From the NCBI RefSeq assembly GCF_041911615.1, contig NZ_JAYROR010000140.1, positions 1 through 42,226 on the forward strand: a stretch of 42,226 nt of DNA. The letters run 5' to 3'. Each line of letters opens with the position of its first letter. The stretch's first letter is position 1. Made by a program: the position numbers and the translations under genes. Of this stretch, positions 15,499 to 22,435 are shown piece after piece. This DNA is from Zoogloea sp041911615 (lineage in GTDB: Bacteria > Pseudomonadota > Gammaproteobacteria > Burkholderiales > Rhodocyclaceae). A model generated the notes under the pieces. The model did not search any database and was not told the origin of the DNA. It was given only the letters and a program-made list of their open reading frames with translations.

Positions 15499-16859
15499 CA
15501 GCTCTTGTTGACCTCGTTGCGGCCGGCGAGCTTGTGCTCGAGGTAATGGATGCTGGTGCCGCCTTCGACGAAGCGGGCATCGAGCATCAGCTCCTGGTGC
15601 AGCGGGATGTTGGTCTTGATGCCCTCGACCAGCATCTCGGACAGGGCGATGCGCATCCGGCGGATGGCCTGGTCGCGGGTGTCGCCATAGGCGATCAGCT
15701 TGCCGATCATCGAGTCGTAGTGTTGCGGCACGGTGTAGCCGTTGTACACGTGGGAGTCGACGCGGATGCCGGGGCCGCCAGGGACGTGCCAGTTGCCGAT
15801 CTTGCCCGGGCAGGGGGTGAACTTGAACGGATCTTCGGCGTTGATGCGGCACTCGACGGCGTGGCCGCGGAATTCGATGTCGCGCTGGCGGTAACGCAGT
15901 TTCTGGCCCGCCGCGACGCGGATCTGCTCCTGAACGATGTCGACACCGGTGATGAGTTCGGTGACCGGGTGTTCGACCTGGACCCGGGTGTTCATCTCGA
16001 TGAAGTAGAACTCGCCGTTCTCGTAGAGGAACTCGAAGGTGCCGGCGCCGCGGTAGCCGATCTTGCGGCAGGCTTCGGCGCAGCGCTCGCCGATGCGCAG
16101 GATCAGGCGGCGTTCGATGCCCGGCGCGGGGGCCTCTTCGATGACCTTCTGGTGGCGGCGCTGCATCGAGCAGTCGCGCTCGCCCAGGTGAATCGCATTG
16201 CCATGCTGGTCGGCGAGGATCTGGATTTCCACGTGGCGCGGATTTTCCAGGAACTTCTCCATGTAAACCATGGGGTTGCCGAAGAAGGCGCCTGCTTCGG
16301 CACGGGTCGTGGTGACGGCGTTGAGCAGCGCGGCTTCGGTGTGGACGACGCGCATGCCGCGCCCGCCCCCGCCGCCCGCGGCCTTGATGATCACCGGGTA
16401 GCCGATGGCACGGGCGATCTTGACGATTTCCTTCGGGTCGTCGGGCAGCGCACCGTCGGAGCCCGGCACGCAGGGCACGCCGGCGGCCTTCATGGCGTCC
16501 TTGGCGGAGACCTTGTCGCCCATCAGGCGGATGGTCTCGGCGCGGGGGCCGATGAAGACGAAACCGGACTGCTCGACGCGCTCGGCGAAGTCGGCGTTCT
16601 CGGACAGGAAGCCGTAGCCCGGGTGGATGGCTTCGGCGTCGGTAACCTCGGCGGCGGAAATCAGGGCCGGAATGTTGAGGTAGCTCAGCGCGGACGAGGC
16701 CGGGCCGATGCAGACCGACTCGTCGGCCAACTTGACGTACTTGGCCTCGGCGTCGGGTTCGGAGTGCACCGCGACGGTCTTGATGCCCAGCTCACGGCAG
16801 GCGCGCAGCACGCGCAGGGCAATCTCGCCGCGGTTGGCGATCAGGATTTTTTCGAACAT
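15498..16859 (-). CDS. accC: Biotin carboxylase subunit of acetyl-CoA carboxylase (AccC)
   Basis: 453 aa ATP-grasp enzyme that carboxylates the biotin of AccB, the first half-reaction of fatty acid synthesis, in the cytoplasm. It begins MFEKILIANRGEIALRVLRA, the canonical start; an in-frame ATG two codons upstream (16865) is an alternative. Motifs are KAAGGGGGRGMRVV (ATP-binding glycine loop), HLGERDCSMQRRHQKVIEEAP and EMNTRVQVEHPVTE (catalytic Glu/Asn/Arg). It lies 3-9 bp after the accB stop and overlaps prmA by one base. Confidence 0.97.
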   Translation of the reverse strand: MFEKILIANRGEIALRVLRACRELGIKTVAVHSEPDAEAKYVKLADESVCIGPASSALSYLNIPALISAAEVTDAEAIHPGYGFLSENADFAERVEQSGFVFIGPRAETIRLMGDKVSAKDAMKAAGVPCVPGSDGALPDDPKEIVKIARAIGYPVIIKAAGGGGGRGMRVVHTEAALLNAVTTTRAEAGAFFGNPMVYMEKFLENPRHVEIQILADQHGNAIHLGERDCSMQRRHQKVIEEAPAPGIERRLILRIGERCAEACRKIGYRGAGTFEFLYENGEFYFIEMNTRVQVEHPVTELITGVDIVQEQIRVAAGQKLRYRQRDIEFRGHAVECRINAEDPFKFTPCPGKIGNWHVPGGPGIRVDSHVYNGYTVPQHYDSMIGKLIAYGDTRDQAIRRMRIALSEMLVEGIKTNIPLHQELMLDARFVEGGTSIHYLEHKLAGRNEVNKS

Positions 16860-16868
16860 GGCCATGAT

Positions 16869-17327
16869 TTAGCCGATGATGAACAGAGGTTCGCCAAACT
16901 CCACGGGCTCGCCGTTCTCGACGAGGATGGCCTTGATCGTGCCGGACACTTCGGCTTCGATCTCGTTCATGAGCTTCATGGCTTCGATGATGCACAGCAC
17001 GTCGCCGACAGCCACGCTCTGGCCGACTTCGGCGAGCGGCTTGGCACCCGGCGCGCTGGCGCGGTAGAAAGTACCGACCATCGGGGACTTGACCACGTGG
17101 CCGTCGGGCAGGGCGGGCTCGGCAGCAGGAGCTGCGGCGGCAGCCGCCGGCGCGGCGACTGCCGCCGCAGGGGCGGCAATCGGTGCCTGGGCCACGTAGC
17201 TGACCGGCGCGGGGCCGGAGGCGTGCTTGGCGATGCGGACCTTTTCCTCGCCTTCGGTGACTTCCAGTTCGGAAATGCCGGATTCCTGGACCAGATCGAT
17301 CAATTTCTTGAGCTTGCGAAGATCCAT
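16869..17327 (-). CDS. accB: Biotin carboxyl carrier protein (AccB)
   Basis: 152 aa. It carries biotin on K118 in the EAMKLMNEIE motif (residues 115-124), delivering CO2 between AccC and the carboxyltransferase. An N-terminal MDLRKLKKLIDLVQESG domain precedes an Ala/Pro linker (about 42-70) and the C-terminal biotinyl barrel starting VVKSPMVGTFY. The ATG at 17327 has GAGGGGAAC upstream. It is the first gene of the accB-accC-prmA-DUF3426 run. Unlike many relatives it is not preceded by aroQ; a TlpA-like gene lies 281 bp upstream on the same strand, so a promoter is expected in between. Confidence 0.97.
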   Translation of the reverse strand: MDLRKLKKLIDLVQESGISELEVTEGEEKVRIAKHASGPAPVSYVAQAPIAAPAAAVAAPAAAAAAPAAEPALPDGHVVKSPMVGTFYRASAPGAKPLAEVGQSVAVGDVLCIIEAMKLMNEIEAEVSGTIKAILVENGEPVEFGEPLFIIG

Positions 17328-17352
17328 TGTGTTCCCCTCGATTAAGTTGGCG

Positions 17353-17370
17353 GCCTGCCGGCGGGCAGGC
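17353..17370. repeat. Short inverted repeat in the accB leader
   Basis: GCCTGCC, 4-nt loop, GGCAGGC: a perfect 7-bp stem 26-43 bp upstream of the accB start codon. It lies in the expected 5' leader and could affect accB expression. The remaining 17371-17608 region is GC-rich, and I see no convincing sigma-70 promoter or gene in it. Confidence 0.4.
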
Positions 17371-17608
17371 GGGCCGGATGTCTGGTTTAGCCGCGGATGA
17401 TGCGGAGGCGGGACGACGCGGATGCGGGGGCGCGGGCTGCTCGGGCGAGCGAGCCGGATGGCGTGGCCCCGGGGCCGGGCTGAACGGGCGAGCAAAGCGC
17501 CGGCTGTCCTGCCGCAGAAATGACCCGATGGCTGTTTTTGCGCGTCATGAATGCAAGTTTGCCGTAATTCGGCGCAAGTTGTCCACCGCCGGGGTGGATC
17601 GGCGACGC

Positions 17609-18157
17609 TCAGGAGCGGGTGAGTTCGGCGAGTTTGCGGTCGAGTTCGTCTTCCGACAAGGTTCCCAGCTTGACGAGGCCGATCGTGCCATTTTTGGTGA
17701 CGATTACGGTAAATGGCAGCGCCTGGGAGGTGTTGCCCAGTTCTTCGGTGAGCTGCACCACCGCCGGCGAGGCGATCACCAGCGGATAGCTCACGGCGTT
17801 GCTGGCCTGGAACTCGCGCACGTTGGTCGCGGTGTCGATGCTGATACCGACGAATTGCACGCCCTGGGCCTGGTATTTGGTGCTCATGGCCGAAAAGGCG
17901 GGGATTTCCTTGCGGCAGGGCGGACACCAGGTGGCCCAGAAGTTCACCACCAGCACCTTGCCTTTCCAGGCCGCGAGAGGACGGCTGGCGCTTCCGCTGT
18001 CGGGCAGATCGAGGGCCAGCAGCTTGTCGAGGGCGGCCTGTTGGGCCGGGTTGGCGGAGGCCGCGGGCGTTTCGCCGCGCCGGGCCGAATAAACCCCGGC
18101 GGCGCCGGCGGCGAGGGCCACGAGGATGACCAGGAAGATCTTGAGGCTGTGTTTCAT
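17609..18157 (-). CDS. TlpA-family thiol-disulfide oxidoreductase
   Basis: 182 aa membrane-anchored periplasmic thioredoxin-like protein. One N-terminal hydrophobic segment (residues 5-24) acts as anchor or signal. The redoxin domain has NFWATWCPPC with active-site C78 and C81, EIPAFSAM after it, and the cis-Pro region QALPFTVIV. It would reduce periplasmic disulfides, for instance in cytochrome c or oxidase maturation; the specific partner is not evident. Its ATG overlaps the stop of the upstream hypothetical gene (18154-18157), so the two are co-translated. It ends with a weak TCCACC/GGTGGA hairpin about 10 bp downstream. Confidence 0.9.
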   Translation of the reverse strand: MKHSLKIFLVILVALAAGAAGVYSARRGETPAASANPAQQAALDKLLALDLPDSGSASRPLAAWKGKVLVVNFWATWCPPCRKEIPAFSAMSTKYQAQGVQFVGISIDTATNVREFQASNAVSYPLVIASPAVVQLTEELGNTSQALPFTVIVTKNGTIGLVKLGTLSEDELDRKLAELTRS

Positions 18158-18780
18158 TGGGGTGTGCCGGCGGTGCCGGAGGTGGCATTGACCAGGGCTT
18201 CGACGGTGGCCAGGCGGGCCCGTTCCATCTGTCGGGTGCCGTGGGGGCCGCGACGGGTCAGGCGTTCGATGTCCGGCGAGTAGATGCGCAGCTTGATCGG
18301 CACGTCGCCCCAGTCGAAGACGAGGATCGCCTCGGGGCCGTCGGGTTGGTTACGACGCGGCTCCCGGTGCTCGTAGGCGACATTCTGGTTGAGGAAGAAG
18401 ATTTCGACTTCCTTGGCGCTCTCGGGGAACAGGTCGATTTCGACCTCGGCGTAGCGACCCGCGGTGCCTTCGAGCACTGCGCCGGTGAGATAGGGCCGGA
18501 ATGCCTGCAGCTCGCGCATCACGTCGATGGCGGCGAGGCGCATCGCGTGCTGGCGTTCGAGGTGCTCCTCGTCCTGGAAGACCGCGAGATAGGTGCGGAC
18601 CTCGGCCTCGATCTCGGCGTTGTTGGGCAGCTCGTCGGCGTTGACGGCGCCCAGCTGGCGGGCGGCCTTGCGCTTGGCGAAGCCGTAATCGGAAATGCCG
18701 TCCTCGGCGATCATGCGGGCCGCGAGGGCGGCGATTTCACGGCGCAGGTTGCTGCGGTGTGGAACGGCAGGGCGCGGCAT
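18154..18780 (-). CDS. Conserved hypothetical protein, possible nucleotidyltransferase fold
   Basis: 208 aa, no signal or membrane segment. I do not recognise a characterised family. The N-terminal half (residues 10-110) is helical, with SNLRREIAALAARMI and DYGFAKRKAARQLG. The middle (about 110-140) reads LTGAVLEGTAGRYAEVEIDLF, reminiscent of the G-x-x-x-D-x-D segment of minimal nucleotidyltransferases, with another acidic strand, FDWGDVPIKLRIY, later. That fold assignment is inference. It is translationally coupled to the tlpA-like gene and divergent from mpl, 87 bp away. The alternative is an uncharacterised cytoplasmic factor linked to cell-wall recycling. Confidence 0.75.
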   Translation of the reverse strand: MPRPAVPHRSNLRREIAALAARMIAEDGISDYGFAKRKAARQLGAVNADELPNNAEIEAEVRTYLAVFQDEEHLERQHAMRLAAIDVMRELQAFRPYLTGAVLEGTAGRYAEVEIDLFPESAKEVEIFFLNQNVAYEHREPRRNQPDGPEAILVFDWGDVPIKLRIYSPDIERLTRRGPHGTRQMERARLATVEALVNATSGTAGTPQ

Positions 18781-18867
18781 GGGCGGTCGAAGCTCCCCGT
18801 TCGATTAGAATAGCGCCCATTCTACACACGACTGTTGCGGCGCTGTTTCCGCCGCTTTTGGGATCTC

Positions 18868-20214
18868 ATGCATATTCATATTCTGGGCGTCTGCGGCACG
18901 TTCATGGGCGGCGTGGCGCTGCTGGCGCGGGCTGCCGGCCACAAGGTGACGGGCTGCGACGCCAACGTCTATCCGCCGATGAGCACCCAGCTTGAGGAGC
19001 AGGGCATCGGCCTCGTCGAGGGGTACGGCGTCGAGCAGCTCGACCTCAAGCCCGACGTGTTCGTGGTCGGCAACGCGATTTCCCGTGGCAATCCGCTCCT
19101 CGAGGCGATCCTCGACCAAGGGCTGCCGTATGTCTCCGGCCCCCAGTGGCTGGCCGAGCACGTGCTGCAGGGGCGTTGGGTGATGGCCGTGGCCGGCACC
19201 CACGGCAAGACGACGACCACCTCGCTGCTGGCGTGGATCCTCGAAGATGCCGGCATGAAGCCGGGCTTCCTGGTGGGCGGCGTGCCCAAGAACTTCGGCG
19301 TGTCGGCGCGCCTGGGCGAGACGCCCTTCTTCGTGATCGAGGCGGACGAATACGACACCGCCTTCTGCGACAAGCGATCCAAGTTCGTCCATTACCGCCC
19401 GCGCACCGCGATCCTCAACAACCTGGAGTTCGACCACGCCGACATCTTTGCCGATCTGCCGGCCATCGAGACCCAGTTCCACCATCTGGTGCGGATCATC
19501 CCCAAGTCCGGGCGGATCGTCGCCAACGGCGCCGAAGAGTCGCTCCAGCGCGTGATCGGACGCGGCTGCTGGTCGGAGCTCGAATGGTTCAACGATGCTG
19601 CCGGCTGGTCGGTGGCCGAGGGCGCTTTCGAGGACGAGGTGGTGGTGCGCTTCGAGGGCCGCGAGATCGGCCGCAAGCGCCTGCCCCTGTCGGGCACCCA
19701 CAACCGCGCCAATGCGCTGGCCGCCATCGCCGCCGCTCGCCACGTGGGCGTGACGCCGGAAGTGGCGCTGGACGCGCTGACCCGCTTCGAGGGCGTCAAG
19801 CGCCGGCTCGAGGTGCGCGGCACGGTGCGCGACGTGACGGTATACGACGACTTCGCCCATCACCCCACGGCAATCACGCTCACCGTCGAGGGCCTGCGTC
19901 GACAGGTGGGCGAGGCGCGCATCCTGGCCGTGCTGGAGCCGCGCTCCAACACCATGAAGCTGGGCGTGATGAAGGATCAGCTGCCGGCCAGCCTGGCCCA
20001 GGCCGACAAGGTGTTCTGCTACGCCGCCAACCTGGGCTGGGACGCCCGCGGCGCGCTGGCACCGATCGCCGCCAAGACGCTGGTCGAGGATGACCTGGAC
20101 GCGCTCGTGAAGGCCATCGTCGCCGAAGCGCGGGCCGGTGACCGCATCCTGGTGATGAGCAACGGCGGCTTCGGCGGCATCCACGGCAAGCTGCTTGCCG
20201 CCCTGGCGGGCTGA
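18868..20214 (+). CDS. mpl: UDP-MurNAc:L-alanyl-gamma-D-glutamyl-meso-DAP ligase (Mpl)
   Basis: 448 aa Mur-ligase family. It attaches the recycled tripeptide L-Ala-gamma-D-Glu-mDAP to UDP-MurNAc, reusing peptidoglycan fragments in the cytoplasm. It begins MHIHILGVCGTFMGGVA, a typical Mpl N-terminus. The ATP P-loop AGTHGKTTTTS is at residues 109-119, with IEADEYDTAF, LNNLEFDHADIF, SGTHNRANALAAIAAA and YDDFAHHPTAI following, all family hallmarks. The ATG at 18868 is chosen because it begins the conserved first strand; the upstream ATG at 18835 adds 11 unlikely residues. It is monocistronic in appearance, convergent with the sigma-54 regulator 12 bp away. Confidence 0.96.
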   Translation: MHIHILGVCGTFMGGVALLARAAGHKVTGCDANVYPPMSTQLEEQGIGLVEGYGVEQLDLKPDVFVVGNAISRGNPLLEAILDQGLPYVSGPQWLAEHVLQGRWVMAVAGTHGKTTTTSLLAWILEDAGMKPGFLVGGVPKNFGVSARLGETPFFVIEADEYDTAFCDKRSKFVHYRPRTAILNNLEFDHADIFADLPAIETQFHHLVRIIPKSGRIVANGAEESLQRVIGRGCWSELEWFNDAAGWSVAEGAFEDEVVVRFEGREIGRKRLPLSGTHNRANALAAIAAARHVGVTPEVALDALTRFEGVKRRLEVRGTVRDVTVYDDFAHHPTAITLTVEGLRRQVGEARILAVLEPRSNTMKLGVMKDQLPASLAQADKVFCYAANLGWDARGALAPIAAKTLVEDDLDALVKAIVAEARAGDRILVMSNGGFGGIHGKLLAALAG

Positions 20215-20226
20215 TCCGCCTGCGTT

Positions 20227-22170
20227 TCAGTCGATCAACCCGAACGCGCGCAGCTTGCGGTACAGCGTGGCCCGCGCCACGCGCAGGCTGCGGGCGGCGG
20301 CCGACACGTTGCCGCCGCAGCGGGCCATGGCCGATTTCACCGCTTCCAGTTCCAGTTCGCGCAGGCACAGCTCGCGTGTCTGCGGCGGTGTGCCCGCGGG
20401 CGCTCCGTGGTGGGTGCTGCCCTCGAGCACTTCTTCGGGCAGGTGTTCGAGGGCGATCTCGGCCTCGCCTTCGGCGAGGGTCAGGGCGAGCCGCAGCACG
20501 TGGTCCAGCTGACGCAGGTTGCCAGGCCACGGGTAGGTCATCAGGGCGCGCATGGCGGCCTCCGACAGCCGCGGGGTAGCGGCGCCGCCAGCCTCGCGGG
20601 CCCGCATCGATTCGATCAGCGCGGCACGGTCGGCCCGCTCGCGCAGGGGCGGCAGGCACACCCGCACGCCCTTGATGCGGTAGTACAGGTCTTCGCGGAA
20701 CAGGCCTTCGGCCACCCGCGTCTCGAGGCAGCGGTGAGTGGCGGTGACGATGCGGGCGTCGAAGCGGATCGGGCGGGCGCCGCCCAGCCGCGTGAACGTG
20801 CGCTCCTGCAGCACCCGCAGCAGGCGACCCTGGAGTTCCAGCGGCATGTCGCCGATTTCGTCCAGGAACAGCGTGCCGCCGCGGGCCAGTTCGAACTTGC
20901 CCGGCGCGCCGCCGCGCCGTCCGCCGGTGAAGGCGCCGTCCTCGTAGCCGAAAAATTCCGATTCGATCAGCCCGGCCGGCAGTGACGAGCAGTTGATCGC
21001 CACGAAGGGGCCGGCGGCCCGCTCGCTGTCGTCGTGCAGGCGGCGGGCGAGGACTTCCTTGCCAGTGCCGGTCTCGCCGTTGATGAGCACCGGGATGTCG
21101 CGCTCGAAGGCACGCCGGGCGATGTGCAGGGCGCGTCCGGCGATCCCGTCGGCCTCGGGCGCGGTTGCGGGCGCGGCGGGCGTCGCGCGGGCGTTGGCGT
21201 CGCTGCGCAAATTGCGCACCGCGTCGCCGATCCGGGCAAGCAGCGGGTTGGTGGCGCGGGCCTCGAAACGGGCCTCGAAGCCCAGCCCGTCGTCGCTCCA
21301 CAGCGCGCCGTGGGTCAGGCGGCCGGACAGCGCCTGGCGGAAGGTTTCGGCCGGGCAGTCGAAGAGGTGCGCGAAGTCGGTGTCGCCGTCGCGCCCCGGC
21401 GCGCGCTGCAGCAACTGGCGGGCGGTCTGGTTGGCGCCGAGCAGGCGGCCGTCCTCGTCGAACACCATCACCCCGGCCAGCGGCGTGGCGAGCAGTTCGG
21501 CGCGGGTGTGGAAGCTCAATCGCAGGGCGCCGCCGAGGCTGTCGAGCATGCGGTTCTCGACGGCGCGGGCGGCGATGGCGAGCGGTTCGAGGACGGTGAT
21601 CGGGCCGCCGTCGCAGTAGCGGGTGGCGTCGAGGATGCCGGCCAGTTCGCCCGCCGGGTCGAACAGCGGCACCGAAGCGCACGCGAAGGGGCGGATCTCG
21701 TCGAGAAAATGCTCGGCGGCGCGGATCACGATGGGCTGACGCTCGATCAGCGCGCAGCCCAGCCCGTTGGTGCCGATGTCCGCCTCGCGGATCGAACGGC
21801 CCACCTGGAAGATGCGCTGCATGTCGCCAAAGGCGCTGCCGGTGCCGCACAGGGCCTGTACCACCAGGCCGTCGGGGTCGGTGCAGACGATGCCCCAGCT
21901 GCCGCGGGTCATTGCGGCGCGAAGCTTTTCCATCTCGGGCAGGGCGCAGGCGACGAGGCGCCGGTTGCGCTCCGCGACGGCCTGCGCCAGATGGCGCGAG
22001 ACGGGGCTCAGCACCCGCTCGTCGCCGGTCTGCAGGCCGTGGTCGAGGGAGCGCTCCCACGACCGGACGATGGGCGCGCTGATCAGCCCGGTGGGCGATT
22101 GCCCGTGCTCGAAGAACTGCCTGCGCCCTTGCGCCAGCCGGGCCTCGAACGAGGCGAGCTGCTCTCCCAT
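20227..22170 (-). CDS. Sigma-54-dependent transcriptional activator (AcoR-like), likely regulator of the alcohol dehydrogenase locus
   Basis: 647 aa. A GAF-type sensor region (about 60-210) and a PAS-like segment (212-300) precede the AAA+ domain (340-570). The latter has Walker A GETGTGKE (365-372), the sigma-54 contact motif GAFTG (412-416), Walker B GTLFLDEIG and the WPGNLRQL motif. A Fis-type helix-turn-helix follows at 605-643 (NVSAAARSLRVARATLYRKL). The layout is that of AcoR-type activators that sense small alcohols, diols or aldehydes. The ATG at 22170 has GGAGGAGAC upstream. It is divergent from the quinoprotein dehydrogenase, whose upstream region carries a -24/-12 promoter and a palindrome, so it almost certainly activates that operon. 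No response-regulator receiver domain is present. Confidence 0.92.
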   Translation of the reverse strand: MGEQLASFEARLAQGRRQFFEHGQSPTGLISAPIVRSWERSLDHGLQTGDERVLSPVSRHLAQAVAERNRRLVACALPEMEKLRAAMTRGSWGIVCTDPDGLVVQALCGTGSAFGDMQRIFQVGRSIREADIGTNGLGCALIERQPIVIRAAEHFLDEIRPFACASVPLFDPAGELAGILDATRYCDGGPITVLEPLAIAARAVENRMLDSLGGALRLSFHTRAELLATPLAGVMVFDEDGRLLGANQTARQLLQRAPGRDGDTDFAHLFDCPAETFRQALSGRLTHGALWSDDGLGFEARFEARATNPLLARIGDAVRNLRSDANARATPAAPATAPEADGIAGRALHIARRAFERDIPVLINGETGTGKEVLARRLHDDSERAAGPFVAINCSSLPAGLIESEFFGYEDGAFTGGRRGGAPGKFELARGGTLFLDEIGDMPLELQGRLLRVLQERTFTRLGGARPIRFDARIVTATHRCLETRVAEGLFREDLYYRIKGVRVCLPPLRERADRAALIESMRAREAGGAATPRLSEAAMRALMTYPWPGNLRQLDHVLRLALTLAEGEAEIALEHLPEEVLEGSTHHGAPAGTPPQTRELCLRELELEAVKSAMARCGGNVSAAARSLRVARATLYRKLRAFGLID

Positions 22171-22195
22171 GGTGTCTCCTCCATGTGGCCAGTTG

Positions 22196-22226
22196 CGAGT
22201 CAACCGGTGACACCGGCGTTGACTCG
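22196..22226. promoter_or_regulatory. 31-bp interrupted palindrome, candidate UAS/operator for the sigma-54 activator
   Basis: Outer arms CGAGTCAA (22196-22203) and TTGACTCG (22219-22226) are perfect inverted repeats. Inside them lies CCGGTG-A-CACCGG (22204-22216). An extra half-site, AAGTCA, follows at 22231-22236. The element is about 100-130 bp upstream of the -24/-12 promoter and 26-56 bp upstream of the regulator's start codon. Binding by the neighbouring activator, with possible autoregulation, is inferred from position and symmetry. Confidence 0.7.
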
Positions 22227-22322
22227 TTTCAAGTCAGTCCTGCGTGCCCATCGTCGCCCGAGGCGTTCGGGGATGTGTGGCAAGAGGCTGATTTTTCGTG
22301 GTTATCGTTTGTCTTTCCGAGC

Positions 22323-22338
22323 CGGCACGCTTGCTGCT
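22323..22338 (+). promoter_or_regulatory. Sigma-54 (-24/-12) promoter of the alcohol dehydrogenase operon
   Basis: CGGCACGCTTGCTGCT fits the TGGCACG-N4-TTGCW consensus with the invariant GG (22324-22325) and GC (22336-22337) exactly 10 bp apart. Transcription would start near 22348, leaving a leader of about 90 nt before the ATG at 22436. The divergent gene encodes a sigma-54 activator. Confidence 0.75.
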
Positions 22339-22381
22339 GATAGTGCCATGCCGGTCCGGGAGGGCGTCCTGCCGCAGGGCC

Positions 22382-22393
22382 GGAACGCGTTCC
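22382..22393. repeat. 12-bp perfect palindrome in the dehydrogenase leader
   Basis: GGAACGCGTTCC is self-complementary and lies between the predicted transcription start and the start codon. It could be an operator for a second regulator or a small RNA-level structure; chance cannot be excluded. Confidence 0.35.
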
Positions 22394-22435
22394 ACATTAA
22401 AGAACTTCAACGAACGAAGTCAATCAGGAGACAAC

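Noticed and set aside
17581..17600. TCCACC/GGTGGA hairpin after the TlpA-like gene as a terminator
   Set aside because: Only six base pairs and no T-run on the minus strand.
18800..18830. TAGAAT as a -10 box for mpl
   Set aside because: No acceptable -35 hexamer at 16-18 bp; not better than chance in this short divergent region.
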